A DNA stretch of 64,000 bases from Actinacidiphila oryziradicis (GTDB lineage Bacteria > Actinomycetota > Actinomycetes > Streptomycetales > Streptomycetaceae), in NCBI RefSeq assembly GCF_005047355.1, contig NZ_SUMC01000002.1, positions 124,001-188,000 of the forward strand, written 5' to 3'. Below, in pieces: positions 35,453 through 44,935 of this stretch. A program made the position numbers and the translations under genes. Each line of letters begins with the position of its first letter. Position 1 is the stretch's first letter. The notes below the pieces were generated by a model that was not told the DNA's origin, did no database searches, and was given only the letters and a program-made list of their open reading frames with translations.

Positions 35453-35660
35453 TCAGCCGGCCAGGCGGCTCACGGCCTGCTTCAGGGTCTCCGCCGCGGT
35501 GGCCAGGACCGTGACGCCGCGGGCCTGGGCGGCGCGGTCGGCGTCGGGGAGGGCCCTGCCGTGTTCGGCCAGCAGGTGGCGCAGGGCGGCCAGAGCGCTC
35601 GGCCGGGACGGGCGGCGTGGGGCCCACCGCCTTGGAGTAGAAGCGGCGCGTCACCTCCAC
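35453..35660 (-). pseudogene. Possible decayed gene remnant
   Basis: On the minus strand one frame begins MEVTRRFYSKAVG, and a different frame carries a helical stretch LAALRHLLAEHGRALPDADR to the stop at 35453 (ending AAETLKQAVSRLAG). The two would join by a frameshift near 35610-35630. The composition of both looks coding, but I do not recognise a family. The rest of 35405-35917 shows nothing I can support. Confidence 0.3.
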
Positions 35661-35917
35661 GGAAACACCGGGCGGGTACCCGCGTCCTTACTTGCTTACC
35701 CCTGCCGGGCCCGGTTCGCAGTGCGGGGGCGCCCGGCGGGGCGCGTATGTTCGCGTGCTGACAGGTGCCCGCTGCCGCGCGGGCCTCAGCTCTTTCCGGC
35801 TGTGCTTTCGGTGGGTCGGGGGGTTCGGCGGCACTGGCGGGGGTAGTCGGGGGCGGTCTCGCCGGCGTTCAGGCGGAGGCGGGCGGGGCCGGCGAAGCGG
35901 ACGCGCCCGCCGCCCGG

Positions 35918-36112
35918 TCACTTCTTGCCGAAGACGGCCTTCTCGACGTCCTGCGGGCCGTCGAACCGCTCCCGGCTGTGCCCCTTCAGCTCCTGGACGA
36001 CCTCTTTGCCGGCCTTGTTGCGCTGGGCCAGATCTGCCAGCGACTTGCCGTCGGCCGGATAGTCGGCGTCCTTGAGGGCCTTCTGCAGCTCAATGGGGCT
36101 GACGTTCGTCAT
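35918..36112 (-). CDS. DUF2795 small protein
   Basis: A 64-residue protein with a clear GGAGGA site. The sequence NVSPIELQKALKDADYPADG and the following VVQELKGHSRERFDGPQDVE match the DUF2795 pattern, a small helical domain common in actinobacteria, often described as general-stress associated. The C-terminus ends in VFGKK. No partner gene is obvious. The function is unknown. Confidence 0.82.
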   Translation of the reverse strand: MTNVSPIELQKALKDADYPADGKSLADLAQRNKAGKEVVQELKGHSRERFDGPQDVEKAVFGKK

Positions 36113-36329
36113 CGCTTCCTCCTGTGCGGCTGTACGGATGTGCGGACCATCCGCGGTACCCCGCCTTCGCCAGGGCAATCACGCTTGCGCGCGGCGGCCT
36201 CCGGTCATCCGGCTCGGCTGTTTCTCCCGGCGCGGGGCGGGCACGCGCCGGACACGGATCAGTCGCACGCACCGGTGCTGGAAGCGCTGGCGCGGCGCTG
36301 GGGGACGCGGGTTCTGCCCGGACGTCCCG

Positions 36330-36464
36330 GCGGTGGACGGACCGGACGACCGCACCTTCTTCTCCGAGCTGCGGCTCATCGACCCCGAGGTCGTCGTCGT
36401 GCTCGGCGCGACCGCCGGCAGGGCCCTCCTCGGGCTGTCCTTCCGGGTGACGAAGGACCGACCA
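36330..36464 (+). pseudogene. Fragment of a family 4/UdgX-like uracil-DNA glycosylase
   Basis: One plus-strand frame reads FFSELRLIDPEVVVVLGATA followed by GRALLGLSFRVTKDR, the C-terminal core of UdgX-like glycosylases. There is no catalytic N-terminal part in a joined frame, and the frame ends soon after. It is a remnant at the left edge of the heptose cluster. Confidence 0.65.
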
Positions 36465-36640
36465 GCGAATCCAATATGTCAGGTTTGATGGGGTATTGAC
36501 GGGTAACTCGGCGCTGCAGGACCGGTTGCCGGCAACTCCAGCTCGCGGCAAAGCCCTTGCCCAGCGCCTGCGTCCCGCAGTGACCCCTGACCCGAAAACC
36601 CCGCCGCCGGGTGGTCTGGGGGCAACCGGAAGGAGAGCAT

Positions 36641-37621
36641 ATGGACACCGCCACCGCGACCGCCACCGTCTCCCGACCCCCGTGGGAACACGCCGTCGTC
36701 ACCGGCGGAGCCGGATTCGTCGGCTCGCATCTCTGCACCGCGCTGCTCGACCAGGGCGCCTCGGTGACCTGCGTGGACGACTTCTGCACCGGATCCGCCG
36801 AGAACGTAGCCCATCTGACAGGACGGCCCGGTTTCACGCTGCTGCAGGCCGATGTGACAAAGCCGTTCGAGGTGGGCAGGGCCGCCGGCCTCGTGCTGCA
36901 CTTCGCCTCCCCGGCCTCGCCCTCCGACTATCTGCGGCTCCCGCTGCACACGCTGGAGACCGGCAGTCTCGGCACCCGCAACGCGCTGGCCCTCGCCCAT
37001 CGGGACGGGGCCCGGTTCATTCTCGCCTCCACCTCCGAGGTGTACGGCGACCCCCAGCAGCACCCGCAGAACGAGCGGTACTGGGGCAATGTCAACCCCG
37101 TCGGTCCGCGCAGCGTCTACGACGAGGCCAAGCGGTTCGGCGAGGCCCTCACCGTCGCCGTGGCCGCCGAGCGCGGCACCGACACCGGCATCGTGCGGCT
37201 GTTCAACACGTACGGGCCGCGCATGCGTGGCTACGACGGCCGTGCGGTGCCCACCTTCGTCCGGCAGGCGCTGGCCGGCGAGCCGCTCACTGTCACCGGC
37301 GACGGCCTGCAGACCCGTTCCCTGGCGTACGTCGACGACACCGTGCGCGGCATTCTCGCCATGGCCGCCTCCGACCTGCGCGGCCCGGTCAACCTGGGCA
37401 ACCCGGCCGAGATCACCATGCTCGAACTCGCCCGCACCGTCATTTCACTCGCCGGCTCCAGGTCCGCCGTCGGTTTCATCGACCGGCCCACCGACGATCC
37501 GGCAGTGCGCTGCCCCGACATCACCCTCGCCCGCGGCAAGCTCCAGTGGGAGCCGCGGGTCGACGCGGTGGAGGGGCTCGCCCGCACCATCGCCTGGTTC
37601 CGCGAACGGCAGAACGGCTGA
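36641..37621 (+). CDS. UDP-glucuronate decarboxylase-like NAD-dependent epimerase
   Basis: A 326-residue extended SDR. The NAD motif TGGAGFVGSHL is at about residues 21-31, and the catalytic YxxxK is SVYDEAKRFGE. HFASPASPSDYLRLPLHTLE and ASTSEVYGDPQQHPQNERYW are hallmarks of the UDP-glucuronate decarboxylase (UDP-xylose synthase) group rather than of HldD-type heptose epimerases. It is the first gene of the glycoconjugate cluster; the ATG has an AAGGAGAG site. The product could be UDP-xylose or another branched or deoxy precursor. Confidence 0.85.
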   Translation: MDTATATATVSRPPWEHAVVTGGAGFVGSHLCTALLDQGASVTCVDDFCTGSAENVAHLTGRPGFTLLQADVTKPFEVGRAAGLVLHFASPASPSDYLRLPLHTLETGSLGTRNALALAHRDGARFILASTSEVYGDPQQHPQNERYWGNVNPVGPRSVYDEAKRFGEALTVAVAAERGTDTGIVRLFNTYGPRMRGYDGRAVPTFVRQALAGEPLTVTGDGLQTRSLAYVDDTVRGILAMAASDLRGPVNLGNPAEITMLELARTVISLAGSRSAVGFIDRPTDDPAVRCPDITLARGKLQWEPRVDAVEGLARTIAWFRERQNG

Positions 37622-37743
37622 ACGAGGGGCCTCTGTCCCCCCGGGCCGGCCGGGGGTCTCAACGGCCGCCGTTGGCCACCTCGCCCAAGGCCAACTGTCC
37701 CAAGGCCCCTGCCGAAAGGCAGCCTGCGAAAGGCCACCGCATC

Positions 37744-39765
37744 ATGCGCATCCTCGGAATCAACGCGCTCTTCCACGACCCGGCCGCCGCCCTGATCGTC
37801 GACGGGCACACGCTCGCGGCCGCCGAGGAGGAGCGGTTCTCGCGACGCAAGCACGGCAAGCGGCCCGTGCCCTTCTCCGCCTGGGAGGTCCCGGAGCGGG
37901 CCGCTGCCTGGTGCCTGGCCGAGGCGGGGCTGCGGCCGCAGGACCTGGATGCCGTCGCGTACTCCTTCGATCCCGGCCTCGCCCGGCCCGCCGACGAGAT
38001 GGGCCTCGACGACCCCTGGGACCATCTGCGGGTCGCCTACGCCCGCGAGGCTCCGGGGTTTCTGAGCACCGCGCTTCCCGGGCTCGACCCGGACATCGTG
38101 CGGTTCGTTCCGCACCACATGGCGCACGCCGCGTCCGGCGCGTTCGCGGCGCCCGACGCGGAGCCGTGCTCGGTACTCGTCCTCGACGGCCGGGGCGAGG
38201 CCACCTCGCACCTGGCCGCGCGGCGGGTCGGCGACCGGCTGGAGCCGTTGTGCGGGCAGGAGTTGCCGCACTCGCTCGGGCTGGTCTACGAGGAGCTCAC
38301 CGAGCACCTCGGCTTTCTGCGGTCCTCCGACGAGTACAAGGTGATGGCGCTCGCCTCGCACGGCACTCCGCGCATGCTCGCCGAACTCCGCCGCCATGTA
38401 CACGCCACCGGCGACGGCGGGTTCCGGGCCGCCGGAGTGCCGTGGGACGAGCTGTGCGCCCCTTGCCGGCCCGGCCAGGCGTGGACGCAGGAACATGCCG
38501 ATGTCGCCGCGAGCGCGCAGGCGTGCCTGGAGGAGACCCTGCTCGACCTGGTGCGCTGGCTGCACGGCCGGACCCACGACGATGTGCTGACCATGGCCGG
38601 AGGCGTGGCGCTCAACTGCGTGGCCAACTCCCGCATCGCCCGCGAGGGGCCGTATCCCCGGGTGTGGGTGCAGCCCGCCGCCGGCGACGCCGGCACCGCC
38701 CTGGGCGGGGCGCTGCTGCTCGCCGCGCACGGCGGCGACGCCCCCGGGCCGATGGCCGGGGCCGACCTCGGGCGGGGCTGGTCCGACGCGGAGCTGGAGG
38801 CGTGGCTGAAGTCGGCCGCCGTGCCGTTCGACCGCCCGGCGGACATCGCCGGAACGGTCGCCCGGGCGCTGGCCGACGACGCGATCGTCGCCTGGTTCCA
38901 GGGCCGGTCCGAGTACGGGCCCCGGGCGCTTGGGCACCGTTCGCTGCTGGCCCATCCGGGCCGGGCGGGAAACCTGGAACGGCTCAACGATGTCAAGGGC
39001 CGTGAACAGTTCCGGCCGGTGGCGCCGATGGTCCTCGCGGACCGCGCCGCCCCGATCTTCGACGGGCCGCTGCCCAGCCCGTACATGCTCTTCGTGCACG
39101 ATGTCGCGCCGGACTGGCGCGACCGTATCCCGGCCGTCGTGCATGTCGACGGCACGGCGCGGGTGCAGACCGTCGACCCGGCCGCCGAGCCGCTGGTCGC
39201 CCGGATGCTTGCCTCCTTCGAGCGGCTGACCGGCCTGCCGGTCGTCATCAACACCAGTCTCAACACCGCCGGACGCCCCATGGTCGACGACCCGCGCGAC
39301 GCCCTGGAGTGCTTCGGCTCCGCCCCCGTGGACCTTCTGGCCATCGGCCCCTTCGCTGTCCGGCGCAGCGCCTTCTTCGCGAGCGGCCGCCCGGACACGG
39401 CAACCGCCTCCGGCCGCGCCTCCAGCGGTGCGCACGGCCCCGGGCCGGCGCCGGTGGACGGCACGCACGCGCCGGCCTCGGGCGAGGCGTTCGGCCTGAA
39501 CCCGCGGTCCGCTGCCCGGGAGCACCCGGCGCCACCCGACGTGCCGGACCCCGGGCCGGTGCGCGGCACACACGACGGTGTGCCGGACACGGCGGACGGT
39601 GCCGCAACCGCCGAACACGGGAACGGGGACGGAGCGGGTACCGGACAACCGGTCATCGACGGCCACGGGCCGGGGGGCGGCACGTGCGGCGGGCGGGATG
39701 CCATGGCCAGGGCGGGGGAGCTGCCGGGTGCGCCGGGTGGGCGGGACGACGGGGTGGGCGTATGA
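37744..39765 (+). CDS. O-carbamoyltransferase (NodU/CmcH family) with C-terminal extension
   Basis: A 673-residue carbamoyltransferase that moves a carbamoyl group from carbamoyl phosphate, through carbamoyl-AMP, to a hydroxyl. The N-terminal Kae1-like domain has FHDPAAALIVDG and the metal-binding HHMAHAASG near residue 122; the C-terminal part has SEYGPRALGHRS, FRPVAPMVL and INTSLNTAGRPMVDDP. The conserved enzyme ends near residue 545. The last 125 or so residues are a Pro/Gly/Ala/Asp-rich disordered tail not usual in the family. The stop overlaps the next gene by ATGA. Confidence 0.9.
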   Translation: MRILGINALFHDPAAALIVDGHTLAAAEEERFSRRKHGKRPVPFSAWEVPERAAAWCLAEAGLRPQDLDAVAYSFDPGLARPADEMGLDDPWDHLRVAYAREAPGFLSTALPGLDPDIVRFVPHHMAHAASGAFAAPDAEPCSVLVLDGRGEATSHLAARRVGDRLEPLCGQELPHSLGLVYEELTEHLGFLRSSDEYKVMALASHGTPRMLAELRRHVHATGDGGFRAAGVPWDELCAPCRPGQAWTQEHADVAASAQACLEETLLDLVRWLHGRTHDDVLTMAGGVALNCVANSRIAREGPYPRVWVQPAAGDAGTALGGALLLAAHGGDAPGPMAGADLGRGWSDAELEAWLKSAAVPFDRPADIAGTVARALADDAIVAWFQGRSEYGPRALGHRSLLAHPGRAGNLERLNDVKGREQFRPVAPMVLADRAAPIFDGPLPSPYMLFVHDVAPDWRDRIPAVVHVDGTARVQTVDPAAEPLVARMLASFERLTGLPVVINTSLNTAGRPMVDDPRDALECFGSAPVDLLAIGPFAVRRSAFFASGRPDTATASGRASSGAHGPGPAPVDGTHAPASGEAFGLNPRSAAREHPAPPDVPDPGPVRGTHDGVPDTADGAATAEHGNGDGAGTGQPVIDGHGPGGGTCGGRDAMARAGELPGAPGGRDDGVGV

Positions 39766-40787
39766 GCGTCCTCGCGACGGCTCCCGACCCCGGGTACGCG
39801 GTCGTCATTCCCACTCTGGGGCGCCCGAGTCTGGATGTGTGCCTGCGTGCCCTGGCCGATTGCCATGGGCCGCGGCCCCGGCGGATCGTCCTCGTCGACG
39901 ACCGCCGGCTGGACGACTGTGCTCCGCTGCCCGCTCGGATCCCCGAGGTGCTGCGCGGCCTGGTCGAGGTCGTCCCCGGCTGCGCCCGTGGGCCCGCCGC
40001 GGCGCGGAACGCCGGGTGGCGGGCCTGTCCGGAGCCCTGGATCGCGTTCCTGGACGACGACGTCGTACCTGGCCCGTCCTGGGCGGCGGACCTCGCCGCC
40101 GATGTCGCGGCGGCCGGCCCCGGGACGGCCGGGGTCCAGGCCTGCATCACCGTCCCGCTGCCGCAGGGCCGCAGGCCCACCGACTGGGAGCGGGCCACCG
40201 CGGGGCTGGCCAGGGCCCGGTGGATCACGGCGGACATGGCGTACCGGCGCGCCGCCCTGGAGCAGGTCGGCGGCTTCGACGAACGCTTCCCGCGCGCCTT
40301 CCGGGAGGACGCCGACCTCGCTCTGCGGGTGCTGGACGCCGGTTGGGAGCTGACCCGGGGCACCCGCCGCACCACCCATCCGGTGCGGCCCGCCGACCGC
40401 TGGGTCTCGGTCCGTGTCCAGGCGGGCAACGCCGACGACGTCCTTATGAACCGGGTGCACGGCCGATCCTGGTGGGGCCGGGCCGGAGCCCCGCGCGGCC
40501 GTCTGCCGTGCCACCTGGCGGTGACGGCCGCCGCCGCGGCGGCGCTGGGCTGTGCGGCGGCGCTCCGGCCACGGACCGCCGCGGCCTGCGCGGGGCTGTG
40601 GCTGGCGGGGACCGCGGAATTCGCCTACGCCCGTGTCGCCCCGGGACCGCGCACGGCTCCCGAGATCACCGCGATGGCGATGACCAGTGTCCTCATCCCG
40701 CCCGCCGCCGCCTACCACTGGCTGCGCGGTGTGGTCCGGCACCGTGCCGTCGCCCCGCGCGGCGCCCCCACCGGGAAAAAGGTCTAG
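39762..40787 (+). CDS. GT2-family glycosyltransferase with membrane segments
   Basis: A 341-residue enzyme. The GT-A nucleotide-sugar fold begins YAVVIPTLGRPSLDVCLRAL, the acidic metal motif is AFLDDDVVPG and the acceptor region contains GGFDERFPRAFREDADLALR. The C-terminal 90 residues hold hydrophobic helices (AAAAAALGCAAALRP and ITAMAMTSVLIPPAAAYHW), suggesting membrane association. It is coupled to the carbamoyltransferase by a 4 bp overlap. The donor is unknown. Confidence 0.88.
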   Translation: MSVLATAPDPGYAVVIPTLGRPSLDVCLRALADCHGPRPRRIVLVDDRRLDDCAPLPARIPEVLRGLVEVVPGCARGPAAARNAGWRACPEPWIAFLDDDVVPGPSWAADLAADVAAAGPGTAGVQACITVPLPQGRRPTDWERATAGLARARWITADMAYRRAALEQVGGFDERFPRAFREDADLALRVLDAGWELTRGTRRTTHPVRPADRWVSVRVQAGNADDVLMNRVHGRSWWGRAGAPRGRLPCHLAVTAAAAAALGCAAALRPRTAAACAGLWLAGTAEFAYARVAPGPRTAPEITAMAMTSVLIPPAAAYHWLRGVVRHRAVAPRGAPTGKKV

Positions 40788-40894
40788 GCGCCGCCATGCG
40801 GATCTCCACCCTGCGGCACCGCAGCGGACCCGCGAAACCCTCGGTAGTCATTTGTTCCAGGTTTGTTATGTTTTCTTCGGGCTACTCGTACACC

Positions 40895-41533
40895 ATGCGT
40901 ATCTCTACGTCACCGGAGCACCAGGCAGCAGTCGACGGCGGTCCGTGGCTGTTCAGCCCGGACCGGCCTACCGCTGTGCGGACTTCGTCGCTCTTCCTGC
41001 CGGAGGCGGTCCTCTTCGACCGCGACGGCACGCTCGTCGAGGACATCCCGTACAACGGCGACCCCGAATTGCTCCGGCCGATGCCCGGAGCCCGCGCGGC
41101 CGTGGCGGCCGCGCGCTCGTTCGGGCTGGCGGTGGGGGTGGTGAGCAACCAGTCCGGGGTCGCACGGGGGCTGCTGAGCCGCGAGCACGTGGAGGCGGTA
41201 CGGCGGCGGGTGGACTCGATGTTCGGACTGTTCGATGTGTGGGCGGTGTGCCCCCACGGCCCGGCGGACGGGTGCGGCTGCCGTAAGCCGGCGCCGGGGC
41301 TGGTTCTCGCCGCCTGCGAGCGGCTGGGGGCGGACCCGGTCCGGACCGTGGTCATCGGCGACATCGGCTCCGACATGGCGGCCGCCGCGGCGGCCGGTGC
41401 CCGGGGGGTGCTGGTACCGACCCCGGTGACACTGCGGGCGGAGGTCCGGGGGGCGGCGGAGACGGCTCCGGATCTGCTGGCCGCCGTAAGCGCGGTGCTG
41501 CCGGCCGGTGCCCGGGCCGGAGGAGCGCGATGA
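40895..41533 (+). CDS. gmhB: Heptose 1,7-bisphosphate phosphatase-like HAD protein
   Basis: A HAD phosphatase of the histidinol/heptose bisphosphate group. The nucleophile motif LFDRDGTLVED, then VSNQSGVARGLLS, the zinc-loop cysteines in CPHGPADGCGCRKP and the last motif GDIGSDMAAA are all present. With GmhA and HldE in the cluster, the role is removal of the 7-phosphate from D-glycero-manno-heptose 1,7-bisphosphate. The start is uncertain: ATG 40796 and GTG 40976 are in frame, and the chosen ATG gives 212 residues. The stop overlaps the next start (ATGA). Confidence 0.88.
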   Translation: MRISTSPEHQAAVDGGPWLFSPDRPTAVRTSSLFLPEAVLFDRDGTLVEDIPYNGDPELLRPMPGARAAVAAARSFGLAVGVVSNQSGVARGLLSREHVEAVRRRVDSMFGLFDVWAVCPHGPADGCGCRKPAPGLVLAACERLGADPVRTVVIGDIGSDMAAAAAAGARGVLVPTPVTLRAEVRGAAETAPDLLAAVSAVLPAGARAGGAR

Positions 41534-42576
41534 CGGCGGGGCCGCGCACCCTGGTCGTACGGCTGGACAGCGCCGGCGATGTGCTGCTGGCCGGTCCGGC
41601 GGTGCGGGCCGTGGCGGCCGGGTCGGCGTATACGGCGATGTTGTGCGGGCCGCTCGGCGAGGGGGCCGCGCGCTTGCTGCCGGGGGTGGACGAGGTACTG
41701 GTGTACGAGTCGCCGTGGACGGGTTTCGAGCCGCCGCCGGTGCGGCGGGAGGATCTGGCGGCGCTCATCGCGCCCCTGTCCGCTGGCCGCTTCGACCGTG
41801 CGCTGGTGCTCACGTCTTTCCACCAGAGCCCGCTGCCGGCGGCTCTGCTGCTGAAGGCGGCCGGGATCGCGTGGGTCGCCGCCGACAGCGAGCACTATCC
41901 GGGGTCGCTGCTGGACCTGCGGCACCAGCGGGCGCCGCACCGGCATGAGGCGCCGGCGTCGCTGGACCTGGCGGAGGCCGCCGGGTTCGCGCTTCCGCCG
42001 GGGGACGACGGGGCGCTGCGGATCACCGCCCCGCCGGACGCGACGCCGCTGACCGGGGCGGGTCCCTACCTGGTCGTGCACCCCGGCGCGGCGGTGCCCG
42101 CCAGGGCGTGGAGCCCGGAGCGGGCGGAGCAGGCGGTGGCGGCGCTGGGCCAGGCGGGGCATCGGGTGGTGGTGACCGGCGGGCCCGGTGACAAGGAGCT
42201 CACCGCGTCCGTGGCGGGCAGCCACGGGCTGGACCTCGGCGGACGGACCAGCCTGCCCGAGCTCGCCGGAGTGCTGGCGGGGGCGCGGGCCGTGGTCGTC
42301 GGCAACACCGGCCCCGCCCACCTCGCGGCGGCCGTCGGCACGCCTGTGGTCTGCCTGTTCGCACCGGTCGTTCCGGCCGAGCGCTGGGCCCCGTACCGGG
42401 TGCCGCATGTGCTGCTCGGGCAGCGGGACGCGCCGTGCGGCGGCAGCCGGGCCCGGGTCTGCCCGGTGCCGGGGCATCCGTGCCTGGATTCGGTGACCGA
42501 CGCCGAAGTGCTCGGGGCGGTCGCCTCGCTGCTGACCGCCGACGACGACCGCCCGCACCGGGAGGTGACCGTATGA
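41530..42576 (+). CDS. GT9 heptosyltransferase-like glycosyltransferase
   Basis: A 348-residue GT-B enzyme of family 9, the ADP-heptose:LPS heptosyltransferase family. RTLVVRLDSAGDVLLAGPAV opens the N-terminal domain. The C-terminal donor domain shows VVHPGAAVPARAWSPERAEQ and GNTGPAHLAAAVGTPVVCLF. The presence of an ADP-heptose pathway next to it supports heptosyl transfer, but there is no LPS in this cell type, so the acceptor must be another glycan or a small molecule. Confidence 0.9.
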   Translation: MTAGPRTLVVRLDSAGDVLLAGPAVRAVAAGSAYTAMLCGPLGEGAARLLPGVDEVLVYESPWTGFEPPPVRREDLAALIAPLSAGRFDRALVLTSFHQSPLPAALLLKAAGIAWVAADSEHYPGSLLDLRHQRAPHRHEAPASLDLAEAAGFALPPGDDGALRITAPPDATPLTGAGPYLVVHPGAAVPARAWSPERAEQAVAALGQAGHRVVVTGGPGDKELTASVAGSHGLDLGGRTSLPELAGVLAGARAVVVGNTGPAHLAAAVGTPVVCLFAPVVPAERWAPYRVPHVLLGQRDAPCGGSRARVCPVPGHPCLDSVTDAEVLGAVASLLTADDDRPHREVTV

Positions 42577-43541
42577 ACATTCTCCTGTGGCATGTGCACG
42601 GCTCGTGGACCAACGCGTTCGTCCAGGGCCCGCACACCTACCTCGTGCCCGTCACCCCGGACCGGGGGCCGGACGGGCTGGGCCGGGCCCGCACCTTCTC
42701 CTGGCCGGATTCGGTCAAGGAGCTGTCACCGGAGCAATTGCGGGACGCCCCAGCCGACCTCGTCGTACTGCAACGGCCGCACGAGGCCGCGCTCGCCGAG
42801 CAGTGGCTCGGCGGCCGTCGTCCCGGGCGGGACGTACCCGCGGTCTACCTGGAGCACAACGCTCCCGACGGCGACGTCCCGCACACCCGCCACCCCTGCG
42901 CCGGGCGCGACGACCTCCTCCTGGTGCACGTGACCCACTTCAACCGGCTGTTCTGGGACAACGGCGGCACCCGCACAGCCGTGATCGAACACGGCATCGT
43001 CGACCCCGGCCACCGCTACACCGGACGGCTGGCCCGCGCCGCCGTCGTCGTCAACGAGCCGGTCCGGCGCGGCCGCACCACCGGCACCGACCTGCTGCCC
43101 GCACTGTCCGACGCGGTCCCGCTCGATGTTTTCGGCATGCGTACGGAGGGGCTCGCCGAGCACCTGGGCGTGGCTCCGGACCGCTGCCGCAGCGCCGACC
43201 TGCCACAAAGTGAGCTGCACGGCGCCATGGCCGAGCGCCGCGTGTACATCCATCCGGTGCGCTGGACCTCGCTGGGCCTGTCCCTGCTGGAGGCCATGCA
43301 CCTGGGCATGCCCGTCGTGGCGCTGGCCACCACCGAGGCCCACGAGGCGCTGCCACCGGGTACGGGGGTGATCTCGACCCGGCCGGAGATCCTGGCCGCC
43401 GCCGCCCGCGGCTATCTCCTCGACCCGCGGGCAGCGGCCGAGGACGGGGCCCGGGGCCGCCGCGCGGCCCTCGAACGATACGGGCTCAAGCGCTTCCTGG
43501 ACGACTGGGAGCACGTAATGGAGGAGGTGACCCGCGGATGA
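42573..43541 (+). CDS. GT4-like glycosyltransferase
   Basis: A 322-residue protein beginning MNILLWHVHGSWTNAFVQGP, in which the histidine-rich start is characteristic of a glycosyltransferase group in actinobacterial heptose clusters. The C-terminal GT-B domain has RRVYIHPVRWTSLGLSLLEA followed by MHLGMPVVA, the E-x-E-like retaining GT4 signature. It overlaps its upstream neighbour by ATGA and the next gene by 4 bp. Donor and acceptor are unknown. Confidence 0.85.
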   Translation: MNILLWHVHGSWTNAFVQGPHTYLVPVTPDRGPDGLGRARTFSWPDSVKELSPEQLRDAPADLVVLQRPHEAALAEQWLGGRRPGRDVPAVYLEHNAPDGDVPHTRHPCAGRDDLLLVHVTHFNRLFWDNGGTRTAVIEHGIVDPGHRYTGRLARAAVVVNEPVRRGRTTGTDLLPALSDAVPLDVFGMRTEGLAEHLGVAPDRCRSADLPQSELHGAMAERRVYIHPVRWTSLGLSLLEAMHLGMPVVALATTEAHEALPPGTGVISTRPEILAAAARGYLLDPRAAAEDGARGRRAALERYGLKRFLDDWEHVMEEVTRG

Positions 43542-44809
43542 CGCGTACCGGTACCGAGCAGACCGGCCGAAGCACCGGTCAGGCCGATGCCCTCGACATC
43601 GCGCTCGTCTCGGAACACGCCAGCCCGCTCGCCGTACTGGGCGGAGTCGACGCGGGCGGCCAGAACGTCCATGTGGCGCATCTCGCCGGGGCCCTCGCGG
43701 ACCGTGGCCACCGAGTCACGGTGTACACCCGGCGGGACACGCCCGGTTTGCCCGGCGGGGTGGAGCTGCGGCCCGGCGTCGAGGTACGGCATGTGCCCGC
43801 CGGGCCCGCGCGGCAGATCGCCAAGGACGAGCTCCTGCCGTACATGCCGCAGTTCGGCCGGCTCCTGCTCCGGGACTGGGCGGGCGCTCCGCCCGACCTG
43901 GTGCACTCCCACTTCTGGATGTCCGGCCTCGCCTCGCTGCAGGCGGCCGGTGAGCTGGACCTGCCGCTCCTCCAGACGTACCACGCGCTGGGCACCGTCA
44001 AGCGGCGTCACCAGAAGGACGCCGACACCAGCCCGCCGGACCGGATACGAATAGAGACCGAGGTCGGACTGGGCTCCGACCGGATCATCGCCACCTGCCG
44101 CGACGAGGTCACCGAGCTCGCCGCGATGGGCCTGCCGCCCCGGAAGGTCGCGGTCGTGCCGTGCGGCGTCGACCCGGAGCGCTTCACCCCGCACGGGCCC
44201 GCAACGCCCCGCGACCGCGACCTCAGGCGCCATCTGCTGTTGCAGGTCGGCCGGCTCGTGCCGCGCAAGGGGGCCGCCGTCTCCATCGCGGCCCTCGTCC
44301 GAATGCCGGACGCCGAGCTCGTCATCGTCGGCGGCCCGCCGGCCGACCGGCTCGACGCCGACCCCGAGGTGCTGCGGCTGCGCGCGATCGCCGCCGAGGC
44401 GGGGGTCGGTGACCGGGTGCGCTTCACCGGAGGCGTCCCCTGCGAGGACGTTCCCGCCCTGCTGCGCGGTGCCGACGTGGTGCTGTGCCCGGCGGACTAC
44501 GAGCCCTTCGGCATCGTGCCGCTGGAGGCCATGGGCTGCGGCACCCCGGTCGTCGCCACCGCTGTCGGCGGCCAACTCGACACCGTGGCCGACCCGGGCA
44601 CCGGCCGGCTGGTCCCGCCGGGCGACCCGGTCGCACTCGCCGGGGCCGTCGCCGGACTGCTCGCCGACCCCGCCCAGCGTGCCGCCTGCGGGGCTGCGGG
44701 CCGCCGCCGTGTCCTCACCCGTTACGGGTGGCAGCGGGTCGCGGCGGCGACCGAGGACGTCTACCGCGAGGCCTTGGCCATGCGGCCCACCGTCCCGGGA
44801 GTGGCATGA
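43538..44809 (+). CDS. GT4 glycosyltransferase (MshA / sucrose-phosphate-synthase-like)
   Basis: A 423-residue retaining GT-B enzyme. The N-terminal acceptor domain has SPLAVLGGVDAGGQNVHVAH, DLVHSHFWMSGLASL and a QTYHALGTVKRRHQK segment. The C-terminal donor domain has LLLQVGRLVPRKGA and the EPFGIVPLEAMGCGTPVVAT signature with both catalytic Glu. It is most like the MshA/sucrose-phosphate-synthase group of GT4. It is coupled to the gene before it; a 126 bp gap follows. Confidence 0.9.
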   Translation: MTRTGTEQTGRSTGQADALDIALVSEHASPLAVLGGVDAGGQNVHVAHLAGALADRGHRVTVYTRRDTPGLPGGVELRPGVEVRHVPAGPARQIAKDELLPYMPQFGRLLLRDWAGAPPDLVHSHFWMSGLASLQAAGELDLPLLQTYHALGTVKRRHQKDADTSPPDRIRIETEVGLGSDRIIATCRDEVTELAAMGLPPRKVAVVPCGVDPERFTPHGPATPRDRDLRRHLLLQVGRLVPRKGAAVSIAALVRMPDAELVIVGGPPADRLDADPEVLRLRAIAAEAGVGDRVRFTGGVPCEDVPALLRGADVVLCPADYEPFGIVPLEAMGCGTPVVATAVGGQLDTVADPGTGRLVPPGDPVALAGAVAGLLADPAQRAACGAAGRRRVLTRYGWQRVAAATEDVYREALAMRPTVPGVA

Positions 44810-44935
44810 ACTTCTGGCCGAACGTCCGCGCCGAATGTCCGGCCGCCGAAATCGACCGCTCACGTGTGAAGGAGGCAGGGCCGCCACCGCCGTCCGTCGT
44901 CCATCGTCCGTCCGGACGGCGCGGGCCCGACCACC

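Noticed and set aside
36641..37621. Identification of the first cluster gene as HldD (ADP-heptose 6-epimerase)
   Set aside because: Its motifs (SPASPSDY, STSEVYGDP, SVYDEAKR) fit UDP-glucuronate decarboxylases better.
37231..39666. Long minus-strand frames over the carbamoyltransferase
   Set aside because: Composition bias only; the plus strand has all family motifs.
44806..44935. Small ORF starting MNFWPNVRAEC in the GT4-gmhA gap
   Set aside because: It has an ATGA overlap, but the frame has no stop before gmhA and runs through it as a shadow.
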